From assembly GCA_964473395.1 (NCBI GenBank), contig CAYYOW010000099.1, forward strand, positions 1 to 7,516: 7,516 nt of DNA. Direction: 5' to 3'. The DNA is from Sulfidibacterium sp964473395 (GTDB lineage Bacteria; Bacteroidota; Bacteroidia; Bacteroidales; F082). Made by a program: the position numbers and the translations under genes. Positions 1-7,383 of the stretch are shown here, one piece after another (position 1 is the first letter of the stretch; the number at the start of each line of letters is the position of its first letter). Below the pieces are notes generated by a model. That model had not been told where the DNA came from. It did not search any database and saw nothing but the letters and a program-made list of their open reading frames with translations.

Positions 1-66
1 AACATCAGTGTGACCTATAAAATTGAATTTAACAATAATAAGGGATGTAAAAACCTTCGGTGGTAA
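1..66 (+). CDS. C-terminal end of an upstream gene, possibly a DUF6089-type outer-membrane beta-barrel protein (partial)
   Basis: Frame 1 is open from the first base to a TAA at 64-66 and encodes 21 residues. They begin with an alternating strand-like stretch (ISVTYKIEF), as expected for a last beta-strand, followed by a polar tail containing GCKNLRW. The 5' part lies outside the window, so no domain can be shown. In many Bacteroidota the gene directly before uppS is a small DUF6089-family beta-barrel protein, and the visible tail fits that. The identification rests on gene order and strand character only. The stop lies 5 bases before the preferred uppS ATG, which suggests one operon with coupled translation. 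Confidence 0.55.
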   Translation, partial: NISVTYKIEFNNNKGCKNLRW

Positions 67-71
67 AGCAA

Positions 72-821
72 ATGGACACTTTAAAACACATAGACCTCAA
101 TAAACTTCCGGCACATGTGGCCATCATCATGGATGGAAACGGCAGGTGGGCCCGAAAGCAGGGACACAACCGTGCTTTCGGGCATCACAAAGGGGTTGAC
201 GCTGTACGTTCGGTGGCAGAAGCTGCTGCTGAAATGGGTATCCAGTATCTGACACTCTACACTTTCTCTACCGAAAACTGGAAACGGCCACAGGAAGAGG
301 TAGAGGCTTTGATGCACTTGTTTGTTGAGACCATTGAGAAAGAAATTCCCACCCTGAATAAAAATGATATCCGGCTTAACGCCATTGGAGATATTGATGG
401 TCTTCCGAAATTGAACAGGGCGAAGTTGATGAGCACCATGGAGAAGACTAAAAACAACCGGAAAATGACGCTAACGCTCGCTTTAAATTATAGCGGACGA
501 TGGGAAATTATCGAAGCGATGAAGAAAATGATAGCCGACCAGCAGATTGGAAAACTAAATCCGGAGAATTTGGATTGCAACACTGTTTCAAAATATCTGA
601 ATACAGCGCAAATGCCAGATCCGGAACTGCTTATCCGCACAAGTGGAGAGCAGCGTATCAGTAATTTCCTTTTGTGGCAGATCGCCTATTCCGAATTATA
701 TTTTTCACCGAAATTATGGCCTGACTTTGACAAACAAGATTTTTATGAAGCCATCCTTGAATATCAAAAGAGAGAAAGAAGATTTGGCTTGACAAGAGAG
801 CAATTAAAATTTGGAGAATAG
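72..821 (+). CDS. uppS: Isoprenyl transferase (undecaprenyl diphosphate synthase)
   Basis: This cis-prenyltransferase condenses isopentenyl diphosphate units onto farnesyl diphosphate to give undecaprenyl diphosphate, the lipid carrier for peptidoglycan and surface glycans. It acts at the cytoplasmic face of the inner membrane. The 249-residue product has the usual family length and motifs: HVAIIMDGNGRWA with the Mg-binding Asp at residue 21, TFSTENW at 64-70, ALNYSGRWE near 137-145, and RTSGEQRISNF at 189-199 with the diphosphate-binding Arg189 and Arg195. YSELYF follows, with the second metal ligand Glu208. These positions run five behind the E. coli enzyme residues Asp26, Arg194, Arg200 and Glu213. 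I chose the ATG at 72 over the in-frame GTG at 60 because the GTG would overlap the upstream stop; GGTGG at 59-63 can serve as a ribosome site. bamA follows after one base, so the two are likely co-translated. Confidence 0.96.
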   Translation: MDTLKHIDLNKLPAHVAIIMDGNGRWARKQGHNRAFGHHKGVDAVRSVAEAAAEMGIQYLTLYTFSTENWKRPQEEVEALMHLFVETIEKEIPTLNKNDIRLNAIGDIDGLPKLNRAKLMSTMEKTKNNRKMTLTLALNYSGRWEIIEAMKKMIADQQIGKLNPENLDCNTVSKYLNTAQMPDPELLIRTSGEQRISNFLLWQIAYSELYFSPKLWPDFDKQDFYEAILEYQKRERRFGLTREQLKFGE

Positions 822-822
822 A

Positions 823-3507
823 ATGAAGATGTTTAAGTACAAATGGAGTTGGCTTTTATTGATTTTTGTTGGCTTAACTTTTGTCCCCGTATTGGCAAAT
901 GCACAATCGAAGCAAAACGATTTACTATCTGAAATCAAGTATGATCACCCCGGGAAATTTATTATCGGTGGTATCAACGTTTCGGGAGTAAACTACATGG
1001 ACAAATCGGTGGTTATCATGCTGGCTAACCTGGAAGAAGGAGAGACAGTAAAAATACCCGGAGATGCAATCACTTCTGCTATCCGAAACCTTTGGCACCA
1101 GGGACTTTTTGATAATGTCAGTATCTTGGCTACCAAAATACAAGGCGATACCATTTACCTCAATATCTATCTACAGGAAAAGCCAAAACTCAATAAATTC
1201 TTCTTTTCCGGCATTAAGAAAAGCGAACAAGATGATCTGAAAGATAAGATAAACCTTACCCGTGGTGATGTTGTAAGCAGTCATTTGATCATTCGTACCG
1301 AGAATATTATTAAAAATTATTATCGCGGCAAAGGTTACCTGAATACTGAAGTAAGCATTTCCACAAAAAATGCCGGCTCACGAAAAGATCACAGGGAATT
1401 TGTTGACATCAACATCAACATCAAGAAAAATAAGAAAGTAAAAATTGCAGTAATCAACATATACGGAAATCATGCTTTCACAAAAGATAAGGTGAGAAAT
1501 GCCATGAAAGACACCCGTGAGAAAGGTTATTTCGATCCGTTAAATCCGTTGGGGCTTATGGTGGTTCATGCCGTAGCTGATGTAGCTACTTTACACCTGA
1601 AGAAACTCCGAGACGACCTTATCAGCTATGCGCTAACAAATTATCGCCTACGAATTTTCAAAAGTTCCAAATTTATTCAGTCGAAATTTAAGGATGACCT
1701 GAACAAAATAGTTACCGAATACAATTCAGCCGGATATCGCGATGCTCAAGTACTTAAAGACTCTATTTATAAAATTGACAAAACTGATATCGGGATAAAT
1801 ATCTATCTGAAAGAAGGGGATAAATATTATTACCGGAAAATTACCTGGGTTGGAAATACTATTTATAGTTCCAAGTTCCTGAGTGCCGTTTTGGCCATAA
1901 AGCCCGGAGATGTTTATAACAAAAAGTTATTAGAGACCAATCTGAACTACAATGATAAAGGTTTCGATGTGAGCAGTTTGTATATGAATAACGGTTATCT
2001 GTTTTTCTCTGCCAACCCCGTGGAGACGTACGTGAGTAACGACTCTATCAATCTGGAGATCCGGGTGCACGAGGGAAAACAGGCACGTATTAATAAGGTA
2101 ACAGTAAGCGGAAATACCAAAACCAACGACCATGTTGTTATTCGTGAACTTCGTACAAAACCCGGACAACTTTTCAGCCGCTCTGATGTTATCAGAAGTG
2201 TGCGTGAGCTGGCAAATCTGAAATATTTTAACGCGCAAAACCTCAAACCTGATATCAAACCGAATCCGGCAAACGGCACTGTGAACATTAACTACAGCGT
2301 GGAAGAAACCTCCGCCGACCAGATAGAGCTTTCGGGCGGTTGGGGCTACGGAAGGATTATCGGCACCGTAGGGTTGAGTTTCAACAATTTCTCTTTGCGT
2401 AATTTCTTTAACGCTAAAGCCTGGAGGCCTGTCCCTTCGGGCGATGGGCAAAAACTCTCCATCCGCTTCCAAACCTATGGAGCAGGCTACATGAGTGCCG
2501 GAATTACATTTACCGAACCTTGGTTGGGGGGTAAAAAACCTAACGCGCTAACTGTATCCTATTACTATTCCATCTATTCCATAAAATCGCATACTACCAT
2601 AACACCAGATCCAAACAACCCGGCATATAGCTCGGGAAATCGGAAATTTGTTAGCCATGCTATCACTGTTGGCCTGGGTAAACGCCTGAATTGGCCAGAT
2701 GACTATTTTACCCTTTATCAGGCTGTTAATGTACAGCTTTACAACCTGGAAAATTATGCTTCTATTTTTTATGTTGGAAATGGAAATGGTAAATACAATA
2801 ACCTGAATTATACAATTGTTTTGGGAAGAAACTCGGTTGATGCACCCATTTATCCCAGATCTGGTTCCAATATTTCACTCTCGTTGGCCCTAACACCACC
2901 CTACTCACTTTTTTCCAATAAGGATTACACAAACCTTCCAGATACAGAGAAATATAAGTGGATCGAATATTACAAATGGAAATTCAAAGCCTATCTCTAT
3001 TTTGAGCTGATGAATAAGCTGGTGCTGACAACAAAAGCCAGGTTTGGATACCTTGGCGCTTACAATGCCAAATTGGGAGCCACCCCGTTTGAACGTTTTT
3101 ATCTTGGTGGTGACGGGCTTTCGGGTTACAACAACTACGATGGGCGAGAGGTTATCGGTATGCGTGGCTACGGCAACGAAACAATAACACCGAACTACTA
3201 TAAAAACCGGAATCTGGGTGGAACCATTTATTCACGCTATACCCTGGAACTTCGCTATCCTATTTCACTGGCCGCTAGTTCTACCATTTATGTTGAAGCT
3301 TTCTTTGAAGCCGGTAATTCCTGGGCGGGAACAAAGGACTTTGATCCTTTCAATCTGAAACGTTCGGCTGGTATTGGAGCCCGAATCTATCTGCCTATGT
3401 TTGGATTACTCGGCCTTGACTGGGGTTACGGATTTGATAAAATCCCCGGTATCCCCAGTGCCAGCGGAAGCCATTTCCACTTCTCCATGAATGGCTCACT
3501 TGACTAA
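823..3507 (+). CDS. bamA: Outer-membrane protein assembly factor BamA (Omp85 family)
   Basis: BamA is the central outer-membrane subunit of the BAM machine, which folds and inserts beta-barrel proteins. The 894-residue product has a signal peptide with cleavage likely after ANA (residue 27). Five POTRA repeats follow, roughly at 45-121, 122-206, 207-334, 335-421 and 422-496, then a 16-strand-type barrel from about 500 to the end. Signature positions include the lid-loop motif MRGY at 780-783 (VRGF in E. coli) and FERFYLGGDGLSGY just before it. POTRA3 looks longer than the others because of an extra stretch near 234-275. The protein ends in FSMNGSLD rather than the aromatic residue usual for a beta-signal. 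The ATG at 823 is one base after the uppS stop and has GGAG at 812-815 upstream. An in-frame TTG at 811 would only lengthen the signal-peptide N-terminus. OmpH-like chaperone genes follow, as in other Bacteroidota. Confidence 0.96.
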   Translation: MKMFKYKWSWLLLIFVGLTFVPVLANAQSKQNDLLSEIKYDHPGKFIIGGINVSGVNYMDKSVVIMLANLEEGETVKIPGDAITSAIRNLWHQGLFDNVSILATKIQGDTIYLNIYLQEKPKLNKFFFSGIKKSEQDDLKDKINLTRGDVVSSHLIIRTENIIKNYYRGKGYLNTEVSISTKNAGSRKDHREFVDININIKKNKKVKIAVINIYGNHAFTKDKVRNAMKDTREKGYFDPLNPLGLMVVHAVADVATLHLKKLRDDLISYALTNYRLRIFKSSKFIQSKFKDDLNKIVTEYNSAGYRDAQVLKDSIYKIDKTDIGINIYLKEGDKYYYRKITWVGNTIYSSKFLSAVLAIKPGDVYNKKLLETNLNYNDKGFDVSSLYMNNGYLFFSANPVETYVSNDSINLEIRVHEGKQARINKVTVSGNTKTNDHVVIRELRTKPGQLFSRSDVIRSVRELANLKYFNAQNLKPDIKPNPANGTVNINYSVEETSADQIELSGGWGYGRIIGTVGLSFNNFSLRNFFNAKAWRPVPSGDGQKLSIRFQTYGAGYMSAGITFTEPWLGGKKPNALTVSYYYSIYSIKSHTTITPDPNNPAYSSGNRKFVSHAITVGLGKRLNWPDDYFTLYQAVNVQLYNLENYASIFYVGNGNGKYNNLNYTIVLGRNSVDAPIYPRSGSNISLSLALTPPYSLFSNKDYTNLPDTEKYKWIEYYKWKFKAYLYFELMNKLVLTTKARFGYLGAYNAKLGATPFERFYLGGDGLSGYNNYDGREVIGMRGYGNETITPNYYKNRNLGGTIYSRYTLELRYPISLAASSTIYVEAFFEAGNSWAGTKDFDPFNLKRSAGIGARIYLPMFGLLGLDWGYGFDKIPGIPSASGSHFHFSMNGSLD

Positions 3508-3554
3508 TCTTGGCAAGCTTATTGTAGCTTTTATTGAAACAAAAATCAGGTAAA

Positions 3555-4115
3555 ATGAAAAAGACAAAAATCCAACTTATATCGGCTGTTCTTGTGGGGC
3601 TGATGTTGCTGGCTTTTGTGCCCCTGGCTCATGCGCAAAAAAGTGCTTTTGTGGATACACAGTATATTCTGAAAAATATTCCGGAATATACCGATGCCCA
3701 GGATATCTTAAACAGCCTGTCAGAGAAATGGCAGGCAGAAATTACTGAAAAGCACAAAGAGGTCAGTGAGATGTATAAAAAATATCAGGCGGAAGCCGTA
3801 TTGCTTCCTGCCGATGTAAAAAAGAAGCGCGAAGATGAAATTGTAACAAAGGACAATGAGGTAAAAGCATTACAAAAAGAGTATTTTGGTCCGGGTGGTG
3901 ATTTGTTCAAAAAACGGGAAGAGTTGATAAAGCCAATCCAGGAAAAAGTTTACAATGCCATAGAAACTATCGCAACGACCGAAAATATTGCTTTTGTCTT
4001 TGATAAAGCGGGAAGTCCAACCCTCCTCTACGGTAACCCGAAGTATGACATTAGCGATGCAGTACTTGATGAGCTTGGAAAAGTTATGCAAACAAATAGC
4101 TCAGGATCACGATAG
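3555..4115 (+). CDS. OmpH/Skp-like periplasmic chaperone, first copy
   Basis: Skp/OmpH proteins are periplasmic holdases that bind unfolded outer-membrane proteins and deliver them to BamA. The 186-residue product has a signal peptide with a KKTK basic start, a hydrophobic core, and cleavage likely after AHA (residue 27). A short strand segment (AFVDTQYIL) follows, then a long charged helical stretch around residues 55-120 rich in Lys and Glu, consistent with the Skp coiled-coil tentacles. The motif FGPGGDLFKKREELIKPI is typical of Bacteroidota OmpH. The chain returns to a strand-forming body with VFDKAG and LLYGNP. The ATG at 3555 gives a clean signal peptide; the in-frame TTG at 3534 would add seven residues before it and is less likely. 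The 47-base gap from bamA has no clear promoter, so read-through from the bamA transcript is expected. Confidence 0.9.
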   Translation: MKKTKIQLISAVLVGLMLLAFVPLAHAQKSAFVDTQYILKNIPEYTDAQDILNSLSEKWQAEITEKHKEVSEMYKKYQAEAVLLPADVKKKREDEIVTKDNEVKALQKEYFGPGGDLFKKREELIKPIQEKVYNAIETIATTENIAFVFDKAGSPTLLYGNPKYDISDAVLDELGKVMQTNSSGSR

Positions 4116-4249
4116 CCAAAGTATTTTATAGCGACAAAAATGAAGTTATTTCTTCATTTAACGAATTTTATAACAATCATTGATGAAATTTTTTTAAATT
4201 TGCCGCTCACTTTTGAAGTTTAATTATTATTCATAACAATATTCATGCA
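4116..4249 (+). promoter_or_regulatory. Intergenic region with promoter-like element before the second ompH gene
   Basis: This 134-base AT-rich gap contains TAAATTTG at 4195-4202, an exact match to the Bacteroidota -7 consensus TAnnTTTG. A start of transcription around 4207-4210 would give a leader of about 40 bases before the ATG at 4250. I see no convincing TTTG -33 box at the expected 18-20 base distance; the nearest TTG (4180-4182) is too close. The region also holds the inverted repeat listed separately. The second chaperone gene could therefore be transcribed on its own as well as by read-through. Confidence 0.55.
4138..4159. repeat. Inverted repeat between the two ompH genes
   Basis: AAATGAAG at 4138-4145 and CTTCATTT at 4152-4159 form a perfect 8-bp stem with a 6-base loop. 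The stem is AT-rich, and no run of T follows it directly, so it is a poor intrinsic terminator. It could be a weak attenuator, a 3'-end stabilising hairpin of the upstream mRNA, or an operator upstream of the 4195 promoter element. The structure is plain in the sequence; any function is inference. Confidence 0.35.
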
Positions 4250-4768
4250 ATGAAAACATTTAAAAAAGGCTTTTTACTTTTAGCCGTTGCCCTCTTTATC
4301 TCCGGATTTGGTTTTGCTCAGGGCTCATTAAAAATCGGTTACATCAATTCTAACAAGCTAATGGGTATAATGCCGGAAGCCGACTCTGCTCAGGCTCATG
4401 TTAAAGTTTATGCCGCTGGGTTACAGAAACAGATGCAATCCATGGCACAGGAGTACCAAAGCAAAGTGCGTGATTACCAAAGTAATGTAGGAACCATGTC
4501 CGATTTAATCAGACAAACCAAAGAAAAAGAAATTTCTGATCTGCAACAGCGCATTCAGGCCTTCCAGGCTTCTGCTGATAAAGATGTTCAGAAAAAACAG
4601 CAAGAATTATTTCAGCCTATAATTACAAAAGTGAAAAATGCTATAGATGCTGTAGGTAAAGAAAATGGTTATAACTACATTCTCGATGTTTCTCAGGGCG
4701 TTGTTCTTTATTATGGAAATGGTGATAATATTACGCCACTTGTGAAAAAGAAATTACACTTGAAATAA
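4250..4768 (+). CDS. OmpH/Skp-like periplasmic chaperone, second copy
   Basis: This is a 172-residue secreted protein of the same family as its upstream neighbour. The signal peptide (MKTFKKG start, hydrophobic core) is likely cleaved after GFA at residue 23. The mature part opens with LKIGYINSNKLMGIMPE, the family's first-strand motif. A Gln- and Lys-rich helical stretch follows from about residue 50 to 125 and probably forms the coiled-coil arms. The body closes with YNYILDVSQGVVLYYGNG and a basic tail. It differs clearly in sequence from the first copy, with Gln-rich rather than Glu/Lys-rich arms, so this is an old duplication or a paired specialisation, not a recent tandem copy. Tandem ompH genes after bamA are common in Bacteroidota. 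It has its own promoter-like element and is closed by a strong terminator. Confidence 0.9.
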   Translation: MKTFKKGFLLLAVALFISGFGFAQGSLKIGYINSNKLMGIMPEADSAQAHVKVYAAGLQKQMQSMAQEYQSKVRDYQSNVGTMSDLIRQTKEKEISDLQQRIQAFQASADKDVQKKQQELFQPIITKVKNAIDAVGKENGYNYILDVSQGVVLYYGNGDNITPLVKKKLHLK

Positions 4769-4784
4769 GGGAATCTTTCTCTTT

Positions 4785-4818
4785 AAAAAAAACCTGCTGA
4801 AATTCAGCAGGTTTTTTT
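4785..4818 (+). terminator. Rho-independent terminator after the uppS-bamA-ompH cluster
   Basis: CCTGCTG (4793-4799) pairs perfectly with CAGCAGG (4805-4811) around a five-base AAATT loop. A run of eight A precedes the stem and seven T follow it, so the helix can extend and the U tract is present. It lies 16 bases after the stop of the second ompH gene and separates the envelope cluster from ygeY. Because the A and T tracts are symmetric it could work in both directions, but no minus-strand gene faces it here. Confidence 0.92.
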
Positions 4819-4908
4819 AATGTCCGTAATTACTCTTATCTTTTTCTGGTAGTACCGGTACCCTGTATTTGTTCAGAATCCTAAAAACCGTTTATCCAAA
4901 TAACTTCA

Positions 4909-4916
4909 TAAATTTG
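4909..4916 (+). promoter_or_regulatory. Bacteroidota-type -7 promoter element for ygeYW
   Basis: TAAATTTG matches the Bacteroidota -7 consensus TAnnTTTG and sits 21 bases before the ygeY ATG at 4938, implying a leader of only about 15 bases. No good TTTG -33 box lies 18-20 bases upstream. The rest of the gap between the terminator and this element shows no further structure that I can support. The element lies inside the longer open frame that runs back to 4869, which argues against any start upstream of 4938. Confidence 0.6.
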
Positions 4917-4937
4917 CCATCCCAAAAATTAAAGGCT

Positions 4938-6137
4938 ATGAAAGATGTATTCGAAAAAATCAAAGAACTTTCTGAAAAATACCGAGACGATACTGCCCGG
5001 AACCTGTCGAAGCTTGTGAAGATTAAATCGCTCAGCACACAGGAAAAAGAAGTTCAACAGGAGTTAAAACGTCAAATGGAAGAAGCCGAATTCGATGAAG
5101 TAAAAATCGATGATCTGGGTAATGTTATTGGTCGCATTGGAAACGGAAAACGCATCCTGGCCTTTGACGGGCACATGGATACAGTAGATTTCGGAAATCT
5201 TGATGCCTGGGATTTTGATCCCCTGAGCGGAGAAATTAAAGATGGTTATGTGATGGGTCGCGGTTCGGCAGACCAGGAAGGCGGCCCTGCTGCTTTTGTT
5301 ACTTCCGGCCGTATTCTGAAAGAGCTCGGCTTTGACAAAGATGTTACCCTTTATTTTGTGGGCAGTGTTATGGAAGAAGATTCCGATGGGTTACCCTGGA
5401 AATACATTGTGGAGGAAGACAACATTCGTCCCGACTTTGCTATCAGCACCGAACCTACCAACCTGAACATTTATCGTGGTCATCGCGGACGTATGGAAAT
5501 AGAAGTAAGCTTTTACGGTCTGTCTGCTCACGGCTCAGCTCCCGAAAGGGGCAAAAACGCCATTTATATGGCTTCGCGTGCTGCTCTTGAAATTGAAAAA
5601 TTAAACGAACGCCTCGCTTATGACGAATTTCTCGGCAAAGGTAGTGTTACCATTTCCGAAATGGTTACCGGCAGTCCTTCGCTTTGCGCCGTGTCCGACT
5701 TTGCCAAAATCCATCTCGACCGTAGGCTCACTTGGGGAGAAACCAAAGAATCGGCGGTGAAAGAAATAGAAGAGATTGTAAAAGACATGAATGCCAAAGT
5801 AGAAGTATTGCAGTACCGCGAAAAAGCTTATACCGGTCTGGAATACGGCATGGAAAAATATTATCCCACCTGGAAAATGCCCGAAGATCATCCGGTGGTT
5901 CAAACCGGCGTAAGTGCTTACAAAGATTTGTACGGGAAAGCGCCTAAAGTAGATAAGTGGACTTTCTCAACCAATGGTGTGGTTATCAATGGCGTCTATG
6001 GAATTCCCACCATCGGATTTGGTCCCGGCAATGAAGTGATGGCCCATGCTCCCAACGAAAAAACACCCGTAGAGCATCTGGTGGTAGCCAGCGCTTTTTA
6101 TGCTGCTTATGCATACAAATTTGCTGAAAACAAATAG
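4938..6137 (+). CDS. ygeY: YgeY family M20 metallohydrolase (selenium-metabolism-linked hydrolase)
   Basis: The 399-residue protein belongs to the M20 di-zinc amidohydrolases and looks like E. coli YgeY along its whole length (about 400 residues). Predicted metal and catalytic residues are visible: His79 and Asp81 in GHMDTV, bridging Asp112 in GSADQEGG, Glu146-Glu147 in VMEEDSDG, Glu172 in STEPT, and His370 in AHAPNEKTP. HGSAPERG near 198-205 marks the dimerisation (lid) domain, with DRRLTWGET and VDKWTFSTNG further on as YgeY-type segments. YgeY genes occur with selenium-dependent molybdenum hydroxylases and in anaerobic purine/urate degradation loci; the exact substrate is not evident from sequence, and a carbamoyl or acylated amino compound is plausible. 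The ATG at 4938 is chosen because upstream frame contains a promoter element. ygeW follows after 19 bases, so the pair is an operon. Confidence 0.93.
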   Translation: MKDVFEKIKELSEKYRDDTARNLSKLVKIKSLSTQEKEVQQELKRQMEEAEFDEVKIDDLGNVIGRIGNGKRILAFDGHMDTVDFGNLDAWDFDPLSGEIKDGYVMGRGSADQEGGPAAFVTSGRILKELGFDKDVTLYFVGSVMEEDSDGLPWKYIVEEDNIRPDFAISTEPTNLNIYRGHRGRMEIEVSFYGLSAHGSAPERGKNAIYMASRAALEIEKLNERLAYDEFLGKGSVTISEMVTGSPSLCAVSDFAKIHLDRRLTWGETKESAVKEIEEIVKDMNAKVEVLQYREKAYTGLEYGMEKYYPTWKMPEDHPVVQTGVSAYKDLYGKAPKVDKWTFSTNGVVINGVYGIPTIGFGPGNEVMAHAPNEKTPVEHLVVASAFYAAYAYKFAENK

Positions 6138-6156
6138 AAACAAAATGGAGAAAAAT

Positions 6157-7344
6157 ATGAATTTGGAGCAACAGATCAAGCGGCTAAAAGAACTTAAAAC
6201 CCAATTATATCAAAAAGATTTTCTCCTCACATGGGAAAAAAGTGAGGATGAATTAAAGATGGTGTTGGAAATAGCTGCCATTTTGAAAAGTATGCGGGAG
6301 CAGAATATCTCTTCCAAAGTGTTTGACTCGGGGCTGGCCATTTCTATTTTCCGTGATAACTCTACCCGCACCCGCTTTTCTTATGCTTCGGCAGCTAACC
6401 TGCTGGGACTGGAAGTGCAGGATATGGATGAGACAAAATCACAGATTGCCCATGGCGAAACTGTCCGGGAAACAGCCAATATGATCTCTTTTTTAAGTGA
6501 TTTTATCGGTATCCGTGATGATATGTATATTGGCGAAGGTCACAAATATATGCTGGAAGTTGGAGAGGCATTGGATGATGGATATAAACAGGGCGTTTTG
6601 CCCGTACGTCCGGGTATCGTCAACCTGCAATGCGATCAGGATCACCCAACGCAATCGATGGCCGACCTGCTACACTTGAAACAACATTTCGGTTCACTGG
6701 AAGCCCTTCGCGGAAAGAAAATCGTTATGAGCTGGGCGTATTCGCCGAGCTACGGCAAACCGTTGTCTGTTCCGCAGGGGATCATCACACTCATGTCGCG
6801 TTTCGGTATGGATGTGGAGCTGGCATATCCCGAAGGATATGAACTTATTCCGGAGATAGTGGACATTGCCCGTCAGCATACTAAAATTAGTGGTGGGAGC
6901 TTTCACATCAGCCATTCCATGGAGGAAGCGGTGAAAGATGCAGATATCGTTTATCCCAAAAGCTGGGCACCATTTCATGTGATGCAACAGCGCACCGAAT
7001 TGTTGCAGCAAAGCGATACAAAAGGTCTGGAAGAGCTGGAAAAAGCTTGTCTCGCAGAGAATGCCAAATTCAAAGACTGGGAATACAACGAGGATAAGAT
7101 GCAACTGACTAAAGACCAGGATGCGTTGTATATGCATTGCCTTCCCGCTGACATTACCGATGTTTCGTGTGATGCCGGGGAGGTGAGTAAAGCTGTTTTT
7201 GAAAAATACCGCATTCCCACATACGTAGAGGCTGGTTTCAAACCTTACATTATTGCTGCTATGATGTTTACCAACCGTTTTGAAAATGCTCCCGGTGTAT
7301 TAAAAAAGATACTGGAAAGAGATACAAAGCGGGTGAATTTTTAA
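6157..7344 (+). CDS. ygeW: YgeW, knotted carbamoyltransferase-like protein
   Basis: The 395-residue product matches E. coli YgeW closely in motifs and length (396 residues). It belongs to the aspartate/ornithine carbamoyltransferase superfamily, in the branch with a knotted C-terminal domain. The N-terminal domain carries the carbamoyl-phosphate loop STRTR at 69-73 within FRDNSTRTRFSYASA, and HPTQSMADL from 163. The C-terminal domain carries AYSPSYGKPLSVPQG near 194-208 and the active-site HCLP at 327-330. The amino-group acceptor is not known from sequence; the family has been called an unidentified transcarbamylase, and its genes cluster with purine catabolism functions. The ATG at 6157 is preferred because GGAG (6147-6150) lies six bases upstream and the N-terminus then lines up with E. 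coli; the in-frame ATG at 6145 would add four residues. It probably acts with YgeY on a carbamoylated intermediate (inference). No clear terminator follows. Confidence 0.93.
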   Translation: MNLEQQIKRLKELKTQLYQKDFLLTWEKSEDELKMVLEIAAILKSMREQNISSKVFDSGLAISIFRDNSTRTRFSYASAANLLGLEVQDMDETKSQIAHGETVRETANMISFLSDFIGIRDDMYIGEGHKYMLEVGEALDDGYKQGVLPVRPGIVNLQCDQDHPTQSMADLLHLKQHFGSLEALRGKKIVMSWAYSPSYGKPLSVPQGIITLMSRFGMDVELAYPEGYELIPEIVDIARQHTKISGGSFHISHSMEEAVKDADIVYPKSWAPFHVMQQRTELLQQSDTKGLEELEKACLAENAKFKDWEYNEDKMQLTKDQDALYMHCLPADITDVSCDAGEVSKAVFEKYRIPTYVEAGFKPYIIAAMMFTNRFENAPGVLKKILERDTKRVNF

Positions 7345-7383
7345 ATTCTTCTACGGAAAAGGTAAATAAACTGAAAATAATTT

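Noticed and set aside
1406..1423. Three tandem copies of ACATCA in bamA
   Set aside because: The short repeat keeps frame and encodes an ordinary alternating Ile/Asn beta-strand at the end of POTRA2. There is no sign of phase variation.
1930..2472. Open frame of 180 codons on the minus strand
   Set aside because: It lies wholly inside bamA, opposite the conserved POTRA4, POTRA5 and first barrel strands, and its translation shows no recognisable domain or signal. It is a shadow of the real gene.
3513..3530. Short inverted repeat AAGCT/AGCTT between bamA and the first ompH gene
   Set aside because: A five-base stem with no T tract occurs easily by chance and no promoter element accompanies it.
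4869..4937. N-terminal extension of ygeY from an in-frame TTG
   Set aside because: The extension covers the TAAATTTG promoter element and adds residues with no counterpart in E. coli YgeY. The ATG at 4938 gives the expected N-terminus.
6694..7137. Open frame of 147 codons on the minus strand inside ygeW
   Set aside because: It is opposite the conserved YgeW catalytic domains, has no ribosome site or family motif that I can recognise, and is best explained by codon bias of the plus strand.
7335..7348. Inverted repeat GAATTT-TT-AAATTC at the end of ygeW as a terminator
   Set aside because: The stem is only A/T apart from one G-C pair, the loop is two bases, and no T run follows. It is too weak to call a terminator.
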